64,000 nucleotides of DNA from positions 19,959-83,958 of the forward strand of contig NZ_JAJOIL010000027.1 in assembly GCF_021209385.1 (NCBI RefSeq). The letters are read 5' to 3'. The notes under the pieces are model-generated. The model saw only the letters and a list, made by a program, of their open reading frames with translations, did no database searches and had not been told where the DNA came from. A program made the translations under genes and the position numbers. Positions 11,359 through 18,665 of the stretch are shown here, piece by piece. This DNA comes from Seleniivibrio sp. (GTDB lineage Bacteria; Chrysiogenota; Deferribacteres; Deferribacterales; Geovibrionaceae). The stretch's first letter is position 1, and the number at the start of each line of letters is the position of its first letter.

Positions 11359-12824
11359 TAAATTATCACCTCAAAATTTCCCAGATCTGCAGTCAATTCC
11401 CTTGCCGGGTTCATGACCTGAAGATCCTGCTTATTAAATTTTAACCAGCGCACTGTTCCGTTATCAAGTTTTATATCGTCCATGTATTCGGAGATATCCT
11501 TTTCAGTCTTTATGGAAACGGTGTAGCTGTTCTGTACCTGTTTGATCACGATAAGGGTTTCACCAAGCTCTGTAAAACTGGTGGAAACATAAACCGTGTT
11601 AGAGCCGTCAGCACCTTTTTTAATCTTACAAAGGGTATCGCCGACATTTTCATCTTTTGTCTTGAGAAAAGACATAACACCGTCTGCGATTACAAGGTTA
11701 GTTATCTGCATCTTTGTGATGCCGTCTTTTGCCTGATTGTCTCCTGTGAGAAGAGCACGGAATTTTTCGTCCCCCCCCACGTCCTGATCGTTAAGCAGCT
11801 TGTTTTCAAAGGTGAGCCCACTGTTTTTAAGCGCATCCTTAAGGGTTTGATGTGTCATATCCTCCATGCTGACGCGGGTGAACTTTCCGAACGCCTGCAT
11901 GAATTTTTCAATATCAAAGCCGGAAACCTGCTGTTTGACATACTGAGGATTGAGATTTTCCACAGGAAGCTTTGCAAAGGTCAGAAGGACAGAATCGTTC
12001 TGAATCTTTGCCTCTGCTATCAGCGTTTTAAAAAGCTGTGGATCAAGCTTAACCTCGAAAAGCGTGTCCTTCACACTGATGAGGGTTTTGCCGTTGTCCA
12101 GCATTTTTACAACGTGAACCTCCATAGGTTCGCCGTCTGCAACGGGTATGGAGTTCGGAGGAAGTTTTATAGCAGTTGTAGTGTTATTTTCAATAATTGC
12201 CGTTGCAATGCGTATTGCAGGTTGTATTGCAGTCTGCTTTTGCCCGTCACCCTGGGGGATGACGGTTTCGGCTTTCTGAGGGAGAACCCGAACGTCTTTA
12301 ACTATTGCAGTACCTATCTGGTGCCTTGTTTCCTGCCGGAGTTGAGTTGACTGCTGTGCAGTTTGCTGTGAAGCAGCCTGTTGTTGTGGTGCAGTCTGCT
12401 GCGGGATTGTCTTTGTTTGGGGCAGATCAGTCAGCTCCGGTTTTATGGTCGTTTGCGTCTGTTGTGAAGCTGTGGTGTTCTGTTGTGGCTGGTTCTGTGT
12501 CTGTACCGGCTGTTTGGTGAAAGTATTCTGTTGTTGGTCAGATGGCTGTGTAAAAGTTGTAGCCGCTTTTTCAAGCAGGGGAGGGAAGAATTTAAACTGA
12601 GTGGTTCCGTTTGCGCCTTTTGTGGCAACTGCCTGAAAGTTTTTGGAAGACGGTTCAAAGTCGAGTTCAGCTGACACGGTTCTGCCTTTCACCGCCAGAA
12701 GATATCCCCCGGAGCGAAGGCGTTTCAGCACCTCAACTTTTGTTTCCTCTCCTTCTTGAAGAGTGACCTCCTGCCCCTGTGCATCCTGTGCGGTGACCGG
12801 AACAGTCTGTTTTGTTATTTCCAT
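11358..12824 (-). CDS. FliK-like flagellar hook-length control family protein (tentative)
   Basis: The 488-residue protein has three parts. The N-terminal 90 residues are beta-rich. A long low-complexity stretch rich in Gln, Thr and Pro follows (about 90-200). The structured C-terminal half ends in a segment (STSFTELGETLIVI, then NSYTVSIKTEKDISEYMDD) resembling the Flg_hook domain at the end of FliK. A flexible Gln/Pro/Thr-rich ruler followed by a compact C-terminal switch domain is typical of FliK, and the gene lies in a motility operon. The match is weak and the N-terminal domain is unrecognised, so hypothetical is a fair alternative. A G8 run (11771-11778) is inside the coding sequence and in frame. 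Confidence 0.45.
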   Translation of the reverse strand: MEITKQTVPVTAQDAQGQEVTLQEGEETKVEVLKRLRSGGYLLAVKGRTVSAELDFEPSSKNFQAVATKGANGTTQFKFFPPLLEKAATTFTQPSDQQQNTFTKQPVQTQNQPQQNTTASQQTQTTIKPELTDLPQTKTIPQQTAPQQQAASQQTAQQSTQLRQETRHQIGTAIVKDVRVLPQKAETVIPQGDGQKQTAIQPAIRIATAIIENNTTTAIKLPPNSIPVADGEPMEVHVVKMLDNGKTLISVKDTLFEVKLDPQLFKTLIAEAKIQNDSVLLTFAKLPVENLNPQYVKQQVSGFDIEKFMQAFGKFTRVSMEDMTHQTLKDALKNSGLTFENKLLNDQDVGGDEKFRALLTGDNQAKDGITKMQITNLVIADGVMSFLKTKDENVGDTLCKIKKGADGSNTVYVSTSFTELGETLIVIKQVQNSYTVSIKTEKDISEYMDDIKLDNGTVRWLKFNKQDLQVMNPARELTADLGNFEVII

Positions 12825-12825
12825 A

Positions 12826-13317
12826 TCAGCTTATATCCAGTTTTCTGACTATCTGTACCTCTGTTGTGGATATGCCGAGCCTTGATGCGATCTCAGTATC
12901 CTGCAGACCGGAGCGGATAAGCTCTGCGATCTTGTCCCGCATTGTAAGGGGTTCCTGAGAGTATTGAGGTTCCGATAATGCCGCCTGTCTCTGCTGCATT
13001 GCGAAATACTGTTTCAGGACAGCTTTCTCTTCCGGCGCCTTTATGGACTCAAGCCTCTTTAATTTATCTTCGGCAAGAGTTGAGATATCTTCAAGAAGTT
13101 CTTCTTTTTTGGCTATGGCATCTTCAAGTTTGTCTGCAATGCGCTCCGATTCTATGACAAGTTCCCGCAGTTCCTCCATGAAAGGGTAGAGATCCTTCGG
13201 GCTGACGTCCGCCAGACATTTCTGAATGTTATGTATCTTGGTGAAAGCTATAAGCAGCATGATGAACATAACGCATATAAGGAAGAATGCGAGGCTGATA
13301 AGCGTAGTTTCAGACAT
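12826..13317 (-). CDS. Membrane-anchored DUF2802-like protein with C-terminal helix-turn-helix
   Basis: About 163 residues from the preferred ATG at 13317, which overlaps the upstream stop as ATGTCTGA and has AGGATCAGGG before it. The longer reading from 13404 lies wholly inside the previous gene. The protein has one N-terminal transmembrane helix (ISLAFFLICVMFIMLLIAF), a charged coiled-coil region with EELRELVIESERIADKLEDA, and a C-terminal helix-turn-helix (KIAELIRSGLQDTEIASRLG, then ISTTEVQIV). This architecture is that of the small DUF2802/DUF6115-type proteins found in flagellar operons of many Gram-negatives. Function is unknown; a membrane-tethered HTH is unusual for a transcription factor and may instead bind protein. 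Confidence 0.7.
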   Translation of the reverse strand: MSETTLISLAFFLICVMFIMLLIAFTKIHNIQKCLADVSPKDLYPFMEELRELVIESERIADKLEDAIAKKEELLEDISTLAEDKLKRLESIKAPEEKAVLKQYFAMQQRQAALSEPQYSQEPLTMRDKIAELIRSGLQDTEIASRLGISTTEVQIVRKLDIS

Positions 13318-14089
13318 TTGCCCTGATCCTTTTAAGTTTTTCCCTCTCTTTCTCAAAGACGAAATGTACCATTCCGTCTCTTGATATCTCGTCCAGATGC
13401 ACAAATTCCGATATCACTATTACGCCTTGCGGGGCTTTAATAACCTCTTTTGCTTTGCAAAGGGCAGCAAAGATAAAGTTTGAAGTATATTTCGGAGTGG
13501 ATTGGATGAAAAAATAGTCGCCTGCTGAAGCGCTGTCGGAAGTGAAATACAGTCCTCCGCCGCTCAAGGCGAGCAGTTTACATTCTTTCAGTCCGTCGAT
13601 GCTGCCGTCCATCTTGTGTGCCAGAAGCTCGTCAAGCTTTCCGTCTATTTGAAGCAGAAGCCTGAAGAGGAACTGGTTCGTGAGGGTCTCATCGGAAAGA
13701 ATATTTTTTATCTGTGTGGTGAGGCTGTTTCGGAACCGCCTGTTGATGTTGTCGGTCTTCTGTTTGAAATCGGCTATCTCCGATTCCTGCACATGGCGGA
13801 ACTCAACTGTTTCATAGGTGTCAATGATGTGAAACTGTTCGGTTTCATCTTTTTGCACACCGGAAACAGGCGAAAGGGTGAGTTTTCCGTTATCATAGCT
13901 TTTAAACGTGCATACCGCCGAATGCTGTATGTCGTTTTCATACCACTCAAAGCGCATATAGAGCGCATTTTGGGCGTCTTCCCCGCTAAATCCGGTGGGG
14001 ATCAACACGAAAGATGCCGGATTTTCACTCCGGCATTGAATAACCTGAACTTTGTCAGAAGAAATAACAATCAATTTACATATCTGCAT
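13310..14089 (-). CDS. PilZ-like domain protein (tentative)
   Basis: About 259 residues from ATG 14089, which has GGAAG 7 nt upstream; a GTG at 14095 overlaps the previous stop. The N-terminal 90 residues are beta-rich. The central part is helical (RRFRNSLTTQIKNILSD...LLLQIDGKLDELLA). The C-terminal part has LLALSGGGLYFTSDSASAGD, then YFFIQSTP, resembling the (D/N)LSxGGxxF core and GDxxxI strand of PilZ domains. The Asp/Asn of the c-di-GMP motif is Ala here and a clear RxxxR is not evident, so nucleotide binding is doubtful. Its position between cheR and FliK-like genes suggests a motility role. Confidence 0.5.
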   Translation of the reverse strand: MQICKLIVISSDKVQVIQCRSENPASFVLIPTGFSGEDAQNALYMRFEWYENDIQHSAVCTFKSYDNGKLTLSPVSGVQKDETEQFHIIDTYETVEFRHVQESEIADFKQKTDNINRRFRNSLTTQIKNILSDETLTNQFLFRLLLQIDGKLDELLAHKMDGSIDGLKECKLLALSGGGLYFTSDSASAGDYFFIQSTPKYTSNFIFAALCKAKEVIKAPQGVIVISEFVHLDEISRDGMVHFVFEKEREKLKRIRANV

Positions 14090-14091
14090 TA

Positions 14092-14382
14092 TCACGCTTC
14101 CAGATCAATTATGTGTCCCGTGTCCTTCACAAGTCTTCTTGCGACCTGTTTCTGGCGCTCACGGTTCTTTTTCTGCTCCTGTTCCTGTTTTTGTCTCTCT
14201 TCATCGCCGATGGTCTTGCCTTCGGGTTTGTCCGCCTGATTAACGGATTCAGCTTTGTGCTTAAATTCGTTCTGCTGTTCGTGGGTCACAGCCATAGCCT
14301 TGTTGTCAGCGTTTCTCTGCTGCACGTCCTGAATCTTTTCAGCAACAAGTGTGTGTTGAACCTCAATGGGACCTATCCCATG
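14092..14382 (-). CDS. Small hypothetical protein of the flagellar operon, start region apparently frame-broken
   Basis: A conventional reading starts at GTG 14325 and gives 77 hydrophilic residues rich in Glu, Gln and Lys (ERQKQEQEQKKNRERQKQVA), ending RRLVKDTGHIIDLEA. The frame stays open upstream and reads convincingly as GIGPIEVQHTLVAEKIQDV before any start. Just ahead lies TGAGGGTAACGCC and an ATG (14382), but that ATG reads ATG GGA TAG. One extra G in the GGG would fuse it in frame to the upstream residues. So either an unusual start (ATT 14367), a one-base deletion, or a sequencing error is present. No family was recognised; it is probably a soluble coiled protein. Confidence 0.55.
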   Translation of the reverse strand, partial: HGIGPIEVQHTLVAEKIQDVQQRNADNKAMAVTHEQQNEFKHKAESVNQADKPEGKTIGDEERQKQEQEQKKNRERQKQVARRLVKDTGHIIDLEA

Positions 14383-14391
14383 GCGTTACCC

Positions 14392-15225
14392 TCAGATCTT
14401 TCTATAAATTATACCACCTCCGAAGTTTTCCATCCTGAACGCTTCCGAAATCTTATTAAGTGTTTCGGAATGTCCGAGATAAAGCGCTCCGGGCATACCG
14501 AGAGATTTATGGAACAGATCGATAACCTTCTGCTTTGCAGGGATATCGAAGTAAATAAGCACGTTTCTGCAAAAAATTATGTCGAGCCTTCCGACTTTTG
14601 CGCTCATCATGGGGTTGAGCAGGTTGCCCTGGAAGAACTTTACCTTGTTCATGATGTTCGCATCCAGCTTAAAAGCGAAACCGTCCTTTGAGAAATATTT
14701 ATCCTGTATCATCGGCGGCACGCCTCTGAAGGATATTGTTCTGTAAAGACCTTTCTGCGCTATATCAAGAACTTCCGTGTTGATGTCCGTAGCCAGTATC
14801 TCAATATTTGCCTTAGCGAAAAGCCCAGCCTCGTTCAGAAGAATGGCAAGAGAATACGGCTCCTCACCGGATGAACAGGCGGCGGACCATATGCGTATGG
14901 ATCTTTTGCCTGCGGCAAGCAGTTCCGGTATAGCGGTTTTTATCATGTGATCCATCTGCGCTCTTTCCCGCAGGAAATAGGTTTCGTTGATGGTCACCTG
15001 ATTTAGCAGGATCTCCATTTCCTCCCGCTTTTTGGCATCGTATTTAAGGTAATAGATGTAATCCTTAAAGCTGTTGAAGTTGAGTTCCTGTAGCCTTTTG
15101 GACAGTCTGTTCTCAAGAAGATACTTCTTGCTGTCCGCAAACGAGATGGCGGCGTTCTTATAGATTATGTCTTTAAGTTCCACAAACTCGTCGTCTTTTA
15201 TTTTAATGGTTGCAGCAGTTATCAT
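14392..15225 (-). CDS. cheR: Chemotaxis protein methyltransferase CheR
   Basis: CheR transfers methyl groups from S-adenosylmethionine to glutamates of chemoreceptors, opposing CheB (encoded at 25839). The 277-residue protein has the helical N-terminal domain (SKKYLLENRLSKRLQELNF) and the SAM-binding domain: INETYFLRE, IWSAACSSGEEPYSLAILL, ILATDINTEVLDIAQKGLY, and DIIFCRNVLIYFD. It ends with YLGHSETL, a conserved CheR motif. No C-terminal TPR or pentapeptide-binding extension is present. It overlaps the STAS-HEAT gene upstream by ATGA. Confidence 0.97.
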   Translation of the reverse strand: MITAATIKIKDDEFVELKDIIYKNAAISFADSKKYLLENRLSKRLQELNFNSFKDYIYYLKYDAKKREEMEILLNQVTINETYFLRERAQMDHMIKTAIPELLAAGKRSIRIWSAACSSGEEPYSLAILLNEAGLFAKANIEILATDINTEVLDIAQKGLYRTISFRGVPPMIQDKYFSKDGFAFKLDANIMNKVKFFQGNLLNPMMSAKVGRLDIIFCRNVLIYFDIPAKQKVIDLFHKSLGMPGALYLGHSETLNKISEAFRMENFGGGIIYRKI

Positions 15226-16640
15226 ATTTCTTCCAGTACAGCCTGTATCTTTTCTTTAACGTACTTGCTGTTATCCACGGCAAGTCTGGACATAAGCATA
15301 TCCCTGAAGCCCTCCGGTCTTATCTGTTCCAGAATTTCAAGAGCCTTGTAACGCACAAGCCAGCTTGAATCATTTTCAAAAAGGTTCAAGGCAACCGCAT
15401 TAATATTCTCTTTGTTATCGTGGAACAGTGAAGAAAGCACCTCTTTCCGGATGTCTTCGTTCCCGTTATCCAGGATGCTCATGTAAAAATCGCTGAAATC
15501 ACCCGGTATTTTGCCGAGCGCCTCAACAATGGCGAGTTTAACGTTTTCATCAACTTTGTCGTAACTGCTCATGAGCCTGTCCGCTTCGGATGCAGAACAT
15601 ATCTCACCGCATGCTTTAACGGCGAAATAGCCGACCCATGCGTCGTTGTCAGTTATACGCGACATTATATCCTCAAGCTTGTCCTTTGCCTTGATTTTTG
15701 CAAGTCCGCTTGCCGAAGCCTCGCGTATCTTGATGGATTTGCTGTCCAGTCCTTTGATAAGGATGTCAGATACCCCGCTCCTGTTGAAAGAGGATATGGC
15801 CCGTATCAGCACAGCTTTAACGTCGTCCTCTTTCTCGTTGTCCAGAGCGCCTTTGAGCAGTTCAAAACAGTTGTCGTCGTTTATAAGGGTCAGCGCCTGA
15901 ATTGCGGCAGTGCGGATTATTTTGCTCTGGCTTGTGAGAAGTTTTCCGAGCCTTGCCGCGTCTGAATCGTCGCTGAGCAGAGCAATGGACGCTGCTGCTG
16001 CTTCCGCTACCTCTTCGTGACCTGTTTCAAGCACACCGTAAATTTTTTCTTTGCTGCCGGAATCTCCGAACCAGCCGAGAACAAGAACGGAAGCCTGCAC
16101 TATAAGCGGTATCTCGCTGTCAAGCTCCTGTTTGATACGTTCTTCGGCACTGTAGTCATGCGCCTTTCCCATGGTAAGGATGGCATAGAACTTGAGTTCG
16201 GGTTCAGGCATCTCCAATATTTCAAGGAGTTTCGCGCGGAATTCGTCTGAGTATGATTCCGCTATAAAGTCTGAAACTCTGTCAGCATAATCAGGTTGAA
16301 AGAATTTTTCCACCAGCTCGCTTGATGTATATGATGAAAAATCCTCTTCGATATTGAAATATGATGTAAGATTCGCCATTTCCATGACCTGATAAATATT
16401 GTCGCAAACGTTTGTGACAATGAATTCGGCGCCAATTTTGGCGGAGTTCTTTTTCATGGCTATAAGAGCGGCAAGAGCCTTGCTCTGTATGTAATAGCAG
16501 TTTTTCAGGTCGAGGCTGATACGTTTAAGATCTTTAAGATTAACGATCCCGCGTGCCGCATCTTCAAGGTCTTTAAACGGGGCGTCCTGTTCCACCAATA
16601 TCTTGAGGAAATCACCGTAACGGGTGAATTTATAAGACAT
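15222..16640 (-). CDS. STAS-like domain fused to HEAT repeats
   Basis: The 472-residue cytoplasmic protein has an N-terminal STAS-type fold (about 1-105). LKRISLDLKNCYYIQSKALA occupies the place of the phosphorylatable Ser loop in anti-sigma-factor antagonists, and AEFIVTNVCDNIYQVMEMA the helix after it. From about 130 to the end there are roughly nine helical HEAT-type repeats (for example VQASVLVLGWFGDSGSKEKI; KAVLIRAISSFNRSGVSDIL; VKLAIVEALGKIPGDFSDF). HEAT arrays are protein-binding scaffolds. Being one gene from a second STAS protein and a SpoIIE phosphatase, it is probably part of a partner-switching circuit and may link it to CheR, with which it overlaps. The exact role is unknown. Confidence 0.72.
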   Translation of the reverse strand: MSYKFTRYGDFLKILVEQDAPFKDLEDAARGIVNLKDLKRISLDLKNCYYIQSKALAALIAMKKNSAKIGAEFIVTNVCDNIYQVMEMANLTSYFNIEEDFSSYTSSELVEKFFQPDYADRVSDFIAESYSDEFRAKLLEILEMPEPELKFYAILTMGKAHDYSAEERIKQELDSEIPLIVQASVLVLGWFGDSGSKEKIYGVLETGHEEVAEAAAASIALLSDDSDAARLGKLLTSQSKIIRTAAIQALTLINDDNCFELLKGALDNEKEDDVKAVLIRAISSFNRSGVSDILIKGLDSKSIKIREASASGLAKIKAKDKLEDIMSRITDNDAWVGYFAVKACGEICSASEADRLMSSYDKVDENVKLAIVEALGKIPGDFSDFYMSILDNGNEDIRKEVLSSLFHDNKENINAVALNLFENDSSWLVRYKALEILEQIRPEGFRDMLMSRLAVDNSKYVKEKIQAVLEEI

Positions 16641-16643
16641 ATT

Positions 16644-16964
16644 TTACCCCAGTGCTTGAGATTGCGTATCGTAGATCTTGAAAACTTTGTCCAGTCCTGT
16701 GAAGGTGAACATTTCGCGGATGTCGGCAGACATCTCGCACAGTTTCAGTTCTTTTTTAAGTTTATTAACGCTTTTCAGCAGGTCGATTATCTCTCTGAGA
16801 CCGGAGCTGTTCATATAAACAACGCCTTTAAAAGAGATTACGACAGACGAAGCAGAGTTATAAAGGTCAAGAATACTTTTTTTAAGCTCGCTTCCTGTCT
16901 GTGCGTTCACTTCGCCTTTAACAAAAACTACTTTTTTCCCGCCGTTGTCCTGTACGTCAAACAT
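16644..16964 (-). CDS. STAS-domain anti-sigma factor antagonist-like protein
   Basis: 106 residues from ATG 16964, which follows an AGGAGG that overlaps the stop of the phosphatase gene; a longer reading from 17045 lies inside that gene. The STAS fold is complete: KVVFVKGEVNAQTGSELKKS, SSVVISFKGVVYMNSSGLRE with the phosphorylatable Ser-Ser-Gly, and a C-terminal FTGLDKVFKIYDT. In SpoIIAA/RsbV systems such proteins are phosphorylated by an anti-sigma kinase and dephosphorylated by a SpoIIE-type phosphatase like the one encoded directly upstream. No RsbW-type kinase is visible in the window. Confidence 0.9.
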   Translation of the reverse strand: MFDVQDNGGKKVVFVKGEVNAQTGSELKKSILDLYNSASSVVISFKGVVYMNSSGLREIIDLLKSVNKLKKELKLCEMSADIREMFTFTGLDKVFKIYDTQSQALG

Positions 16965-16974
16965 CTGGATCCTC

Positions 16975-18549
16975 CTAAAGTTTTTTAAAAGCCAGTATGG
17001 TGATATCATCTTCAAAGGGGTGTCCCTGTGTAAATGCTCTGACATCCTCCATGATATTCTCTATCAGCTCGCTTACAGGCAGAGACGAGAACATCATGAT
17101 CTTGGAGATAAGCTGGTCGTACCCGTACTGCTCACGGCTGCGGTTCATAGCTTCGTTCAGACCGTCTGTGTACATGAACACTATATCGCCGCTGTCAAGG
17201 GTGAGCGTACCCTCTTCATATTCTACCATATCAAATGCTCCAAGGAACATTCCGTGGGCAGAAACTTTTTTAACCAGCATTTCGGACTTGTCATACAGCA
17301 GTAGGGGGTTGTGTCCCGCGCTTGCAAAATTGCAGACTCCCTTTGCAGAATCAAGAACAAGATAGAACATTGTGACAAAGTCGTTGGTGTGGATATTGTC
17401 GCAGAGTATCTCGTTCACCATGGCAACAGCCTCGGAGGAAGATATGATGTCGTAAGTGTAGGAACGCATTATGGCGCGTGTGATCGCCATGATAACGGAT
17501 GCAGGTATGCCGTGACCGGAAACGTCCGCCACGCCTAGACCCCAGTAGCCGTTGCTCATTTCGATACAGTCGTAATAATCGCCGCCTGCATGTTCCGCAG
17601 GTGTGTAAAAGGCGCCGAAGTCATATCCGGGTATCTCCGGCAGCTTTTCGGGAAGCAGACTCGCCTGAATCTGTCCCACCTGCATAAGTTCTTCATCTAT
17701 TATCTTATGGGCCGTTTTCAGCTTATCGTTCATTCGCAGAAGGTCTTCGTTCAGCAGTGCCATCTGGCGCTGTTTCTCCTGAAGTACGCTCTGCTGGGTC
17801 TTTATTTCATCGATGAGTTTAAGTTCTTTTGTCGTATCCCTTAATGACTCGACAATATATTTGTCAAAGTGGTTCATGGTTACAGTCAGTTTTTTCCCGT
17901 TTGCCTCGCGGAAGGAGCGTACGTTTTTCGGGTCGAGAAGGGGGCAGTCCTTGCACTGCTCTGTATAACCGTAGACCTCATAGCATTTAATTGCGTTCAT
18001 GCTGACATGGAAGAGTCCGCATGTTTCCTGCAGGCTGGTGTTGGACATATTTATGGTCAGATCCGGATTAACAACCATAACGCCGTCATTGAGCGAGTTT
18101 ATGGTCTTGAGTATAAAGCGGTGTTCCTTTTCAGTCTCCTTGCGTTTGAGGTTAAGGATAACGTTGGACGCTTTAAGCTCTTTGGAGTGACGGGTCAGCT
18201 TGTCTATGAGCTTTTTTGTGCTGGTGATGTCGGTAAGTATCTCTGCATACGTTCCCTCCTGCAGGGTTATAAACTTTGCAGAGAGCAGTTTGCGGAAACC
18301 TCTGTGCGTAATGGTATCGTGTTCGATATCAATCGGAATTTTGTTTTCGCGCAGTTTCTGGAGCTGGCACTCTTTGCAGGGTTCCATCTTATTGAAGAGA
18401 ACCATATGGCATTTCTTGCCGATCATCTTTTCCGGCGGCTTCCCCGTGATGTTTTTCACCTGAGGGCTGCAATACTGTATCTGGTATTTGTCGTTAATGA
18501 CAAATACCACTTCGCTGATGTAATTTAGTATCTCTTTTATGTATTCCAT
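16975..18549 (-). CDS. PAS-PAS-SpoIIE (RsbU-type) serine phosphatase
   Basis: The 524-residue protein has two N-terminal PAS-type domains (about 1-110 and 145-240). Each carries a Cys-x2-Cys cluster (PCKECQL at 58-61; QCKDCPL near 210). A coiled coil follows (about 245-310), then a C-terminal PP2C/SpoIIE phosphatase domain. Metal-binding acids appear in HAGGDYYDC, GVADVSGHGIPAS and FEDDITIL, with VFMYTDGLNEAMN between them. Such enzymes dephosphorylate STAS-domain antagonists, and one is encoded 10 nt downstream. The PAS cysteines suggest redox, metal or heme sensing, but this is not shown. It is the first gene of the block ending near 8401, behind an AT-rich dyad. Confidence 0.92.
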   Translation of the reverse strand: MEYIKEILNYISEVVFVINDKYQIQYCSPQVKNITGKPPEKMIGKKCHMVLFNKMEPCKECQLQKLRENKIPIDIEHDTITHRGFRKLLSAKFITLQEGTYAEILTDITSTKKLIDKLTRHSKELKASNVILNLKRKETEKEHRFILKTINSLNDGVMVVNPDLTINMSNTSLQETCGLFHVSMNAIKCYEVYGYTEQCKDCPLLDPKNVRSFREANGKKLTVTMNHFDKYIVESLRDTTKELKLIDEIKTQQSVLQEKQRQMALLNEDLLRMNDKLKTAHKIIDEELMQVGQIQASLLPEKLPEIPGYDFGAFYTPAEHAGGDYYDCIEMSNGYWGLGVADVSGHGIPASVIMAITRAIMRSYTYDIISSSEAVAMVNEILCDNIHTNDFVTMFYLVLDSAKGVCNFASAGHNPLLLYDKSEMLVKKVSAHGMFLGAFDMVEYEEGTLTLDSGDIVFMYTDGLNEAMNRSREQYGYDQLISKIMMFSSLPVSELIENIMEDVRAFTQGHPFEDDITILAFKKL

Positions 18550-18582
18550 TTTGCCCTGTGGTGCGTCCTTTATGAGCTAAGT

Positions 18583-18608
18583 AATTTAAAATTATGTAAT
18601 TTTAAATT
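18583..18608. promoter_or_regulatory. Perfect AT-rich dyad upstream of the phosphatase operon
   Basis: AATTTAAAATTA (18583-18594) and TAATTTTAAATT (18597-18608) are perfect 12-nt inverted repeats separated by TG. The minus strand carries TATAAT at 18610-18605, overlapping the dyad, so an operator overlapping the promoter -10 region of the phosphatase gene (start 18549) is plausible. It lies in the 116-bp gap before the gene downstream of ompA. No -35 is convincing at standard spacing. Confidence 0.4.
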
Positions 18609-18665
18609 ATAATCCTTAAAAAATCAAACAAATTGCAAGAATAAAAGGATACCGGATTGGTATTT

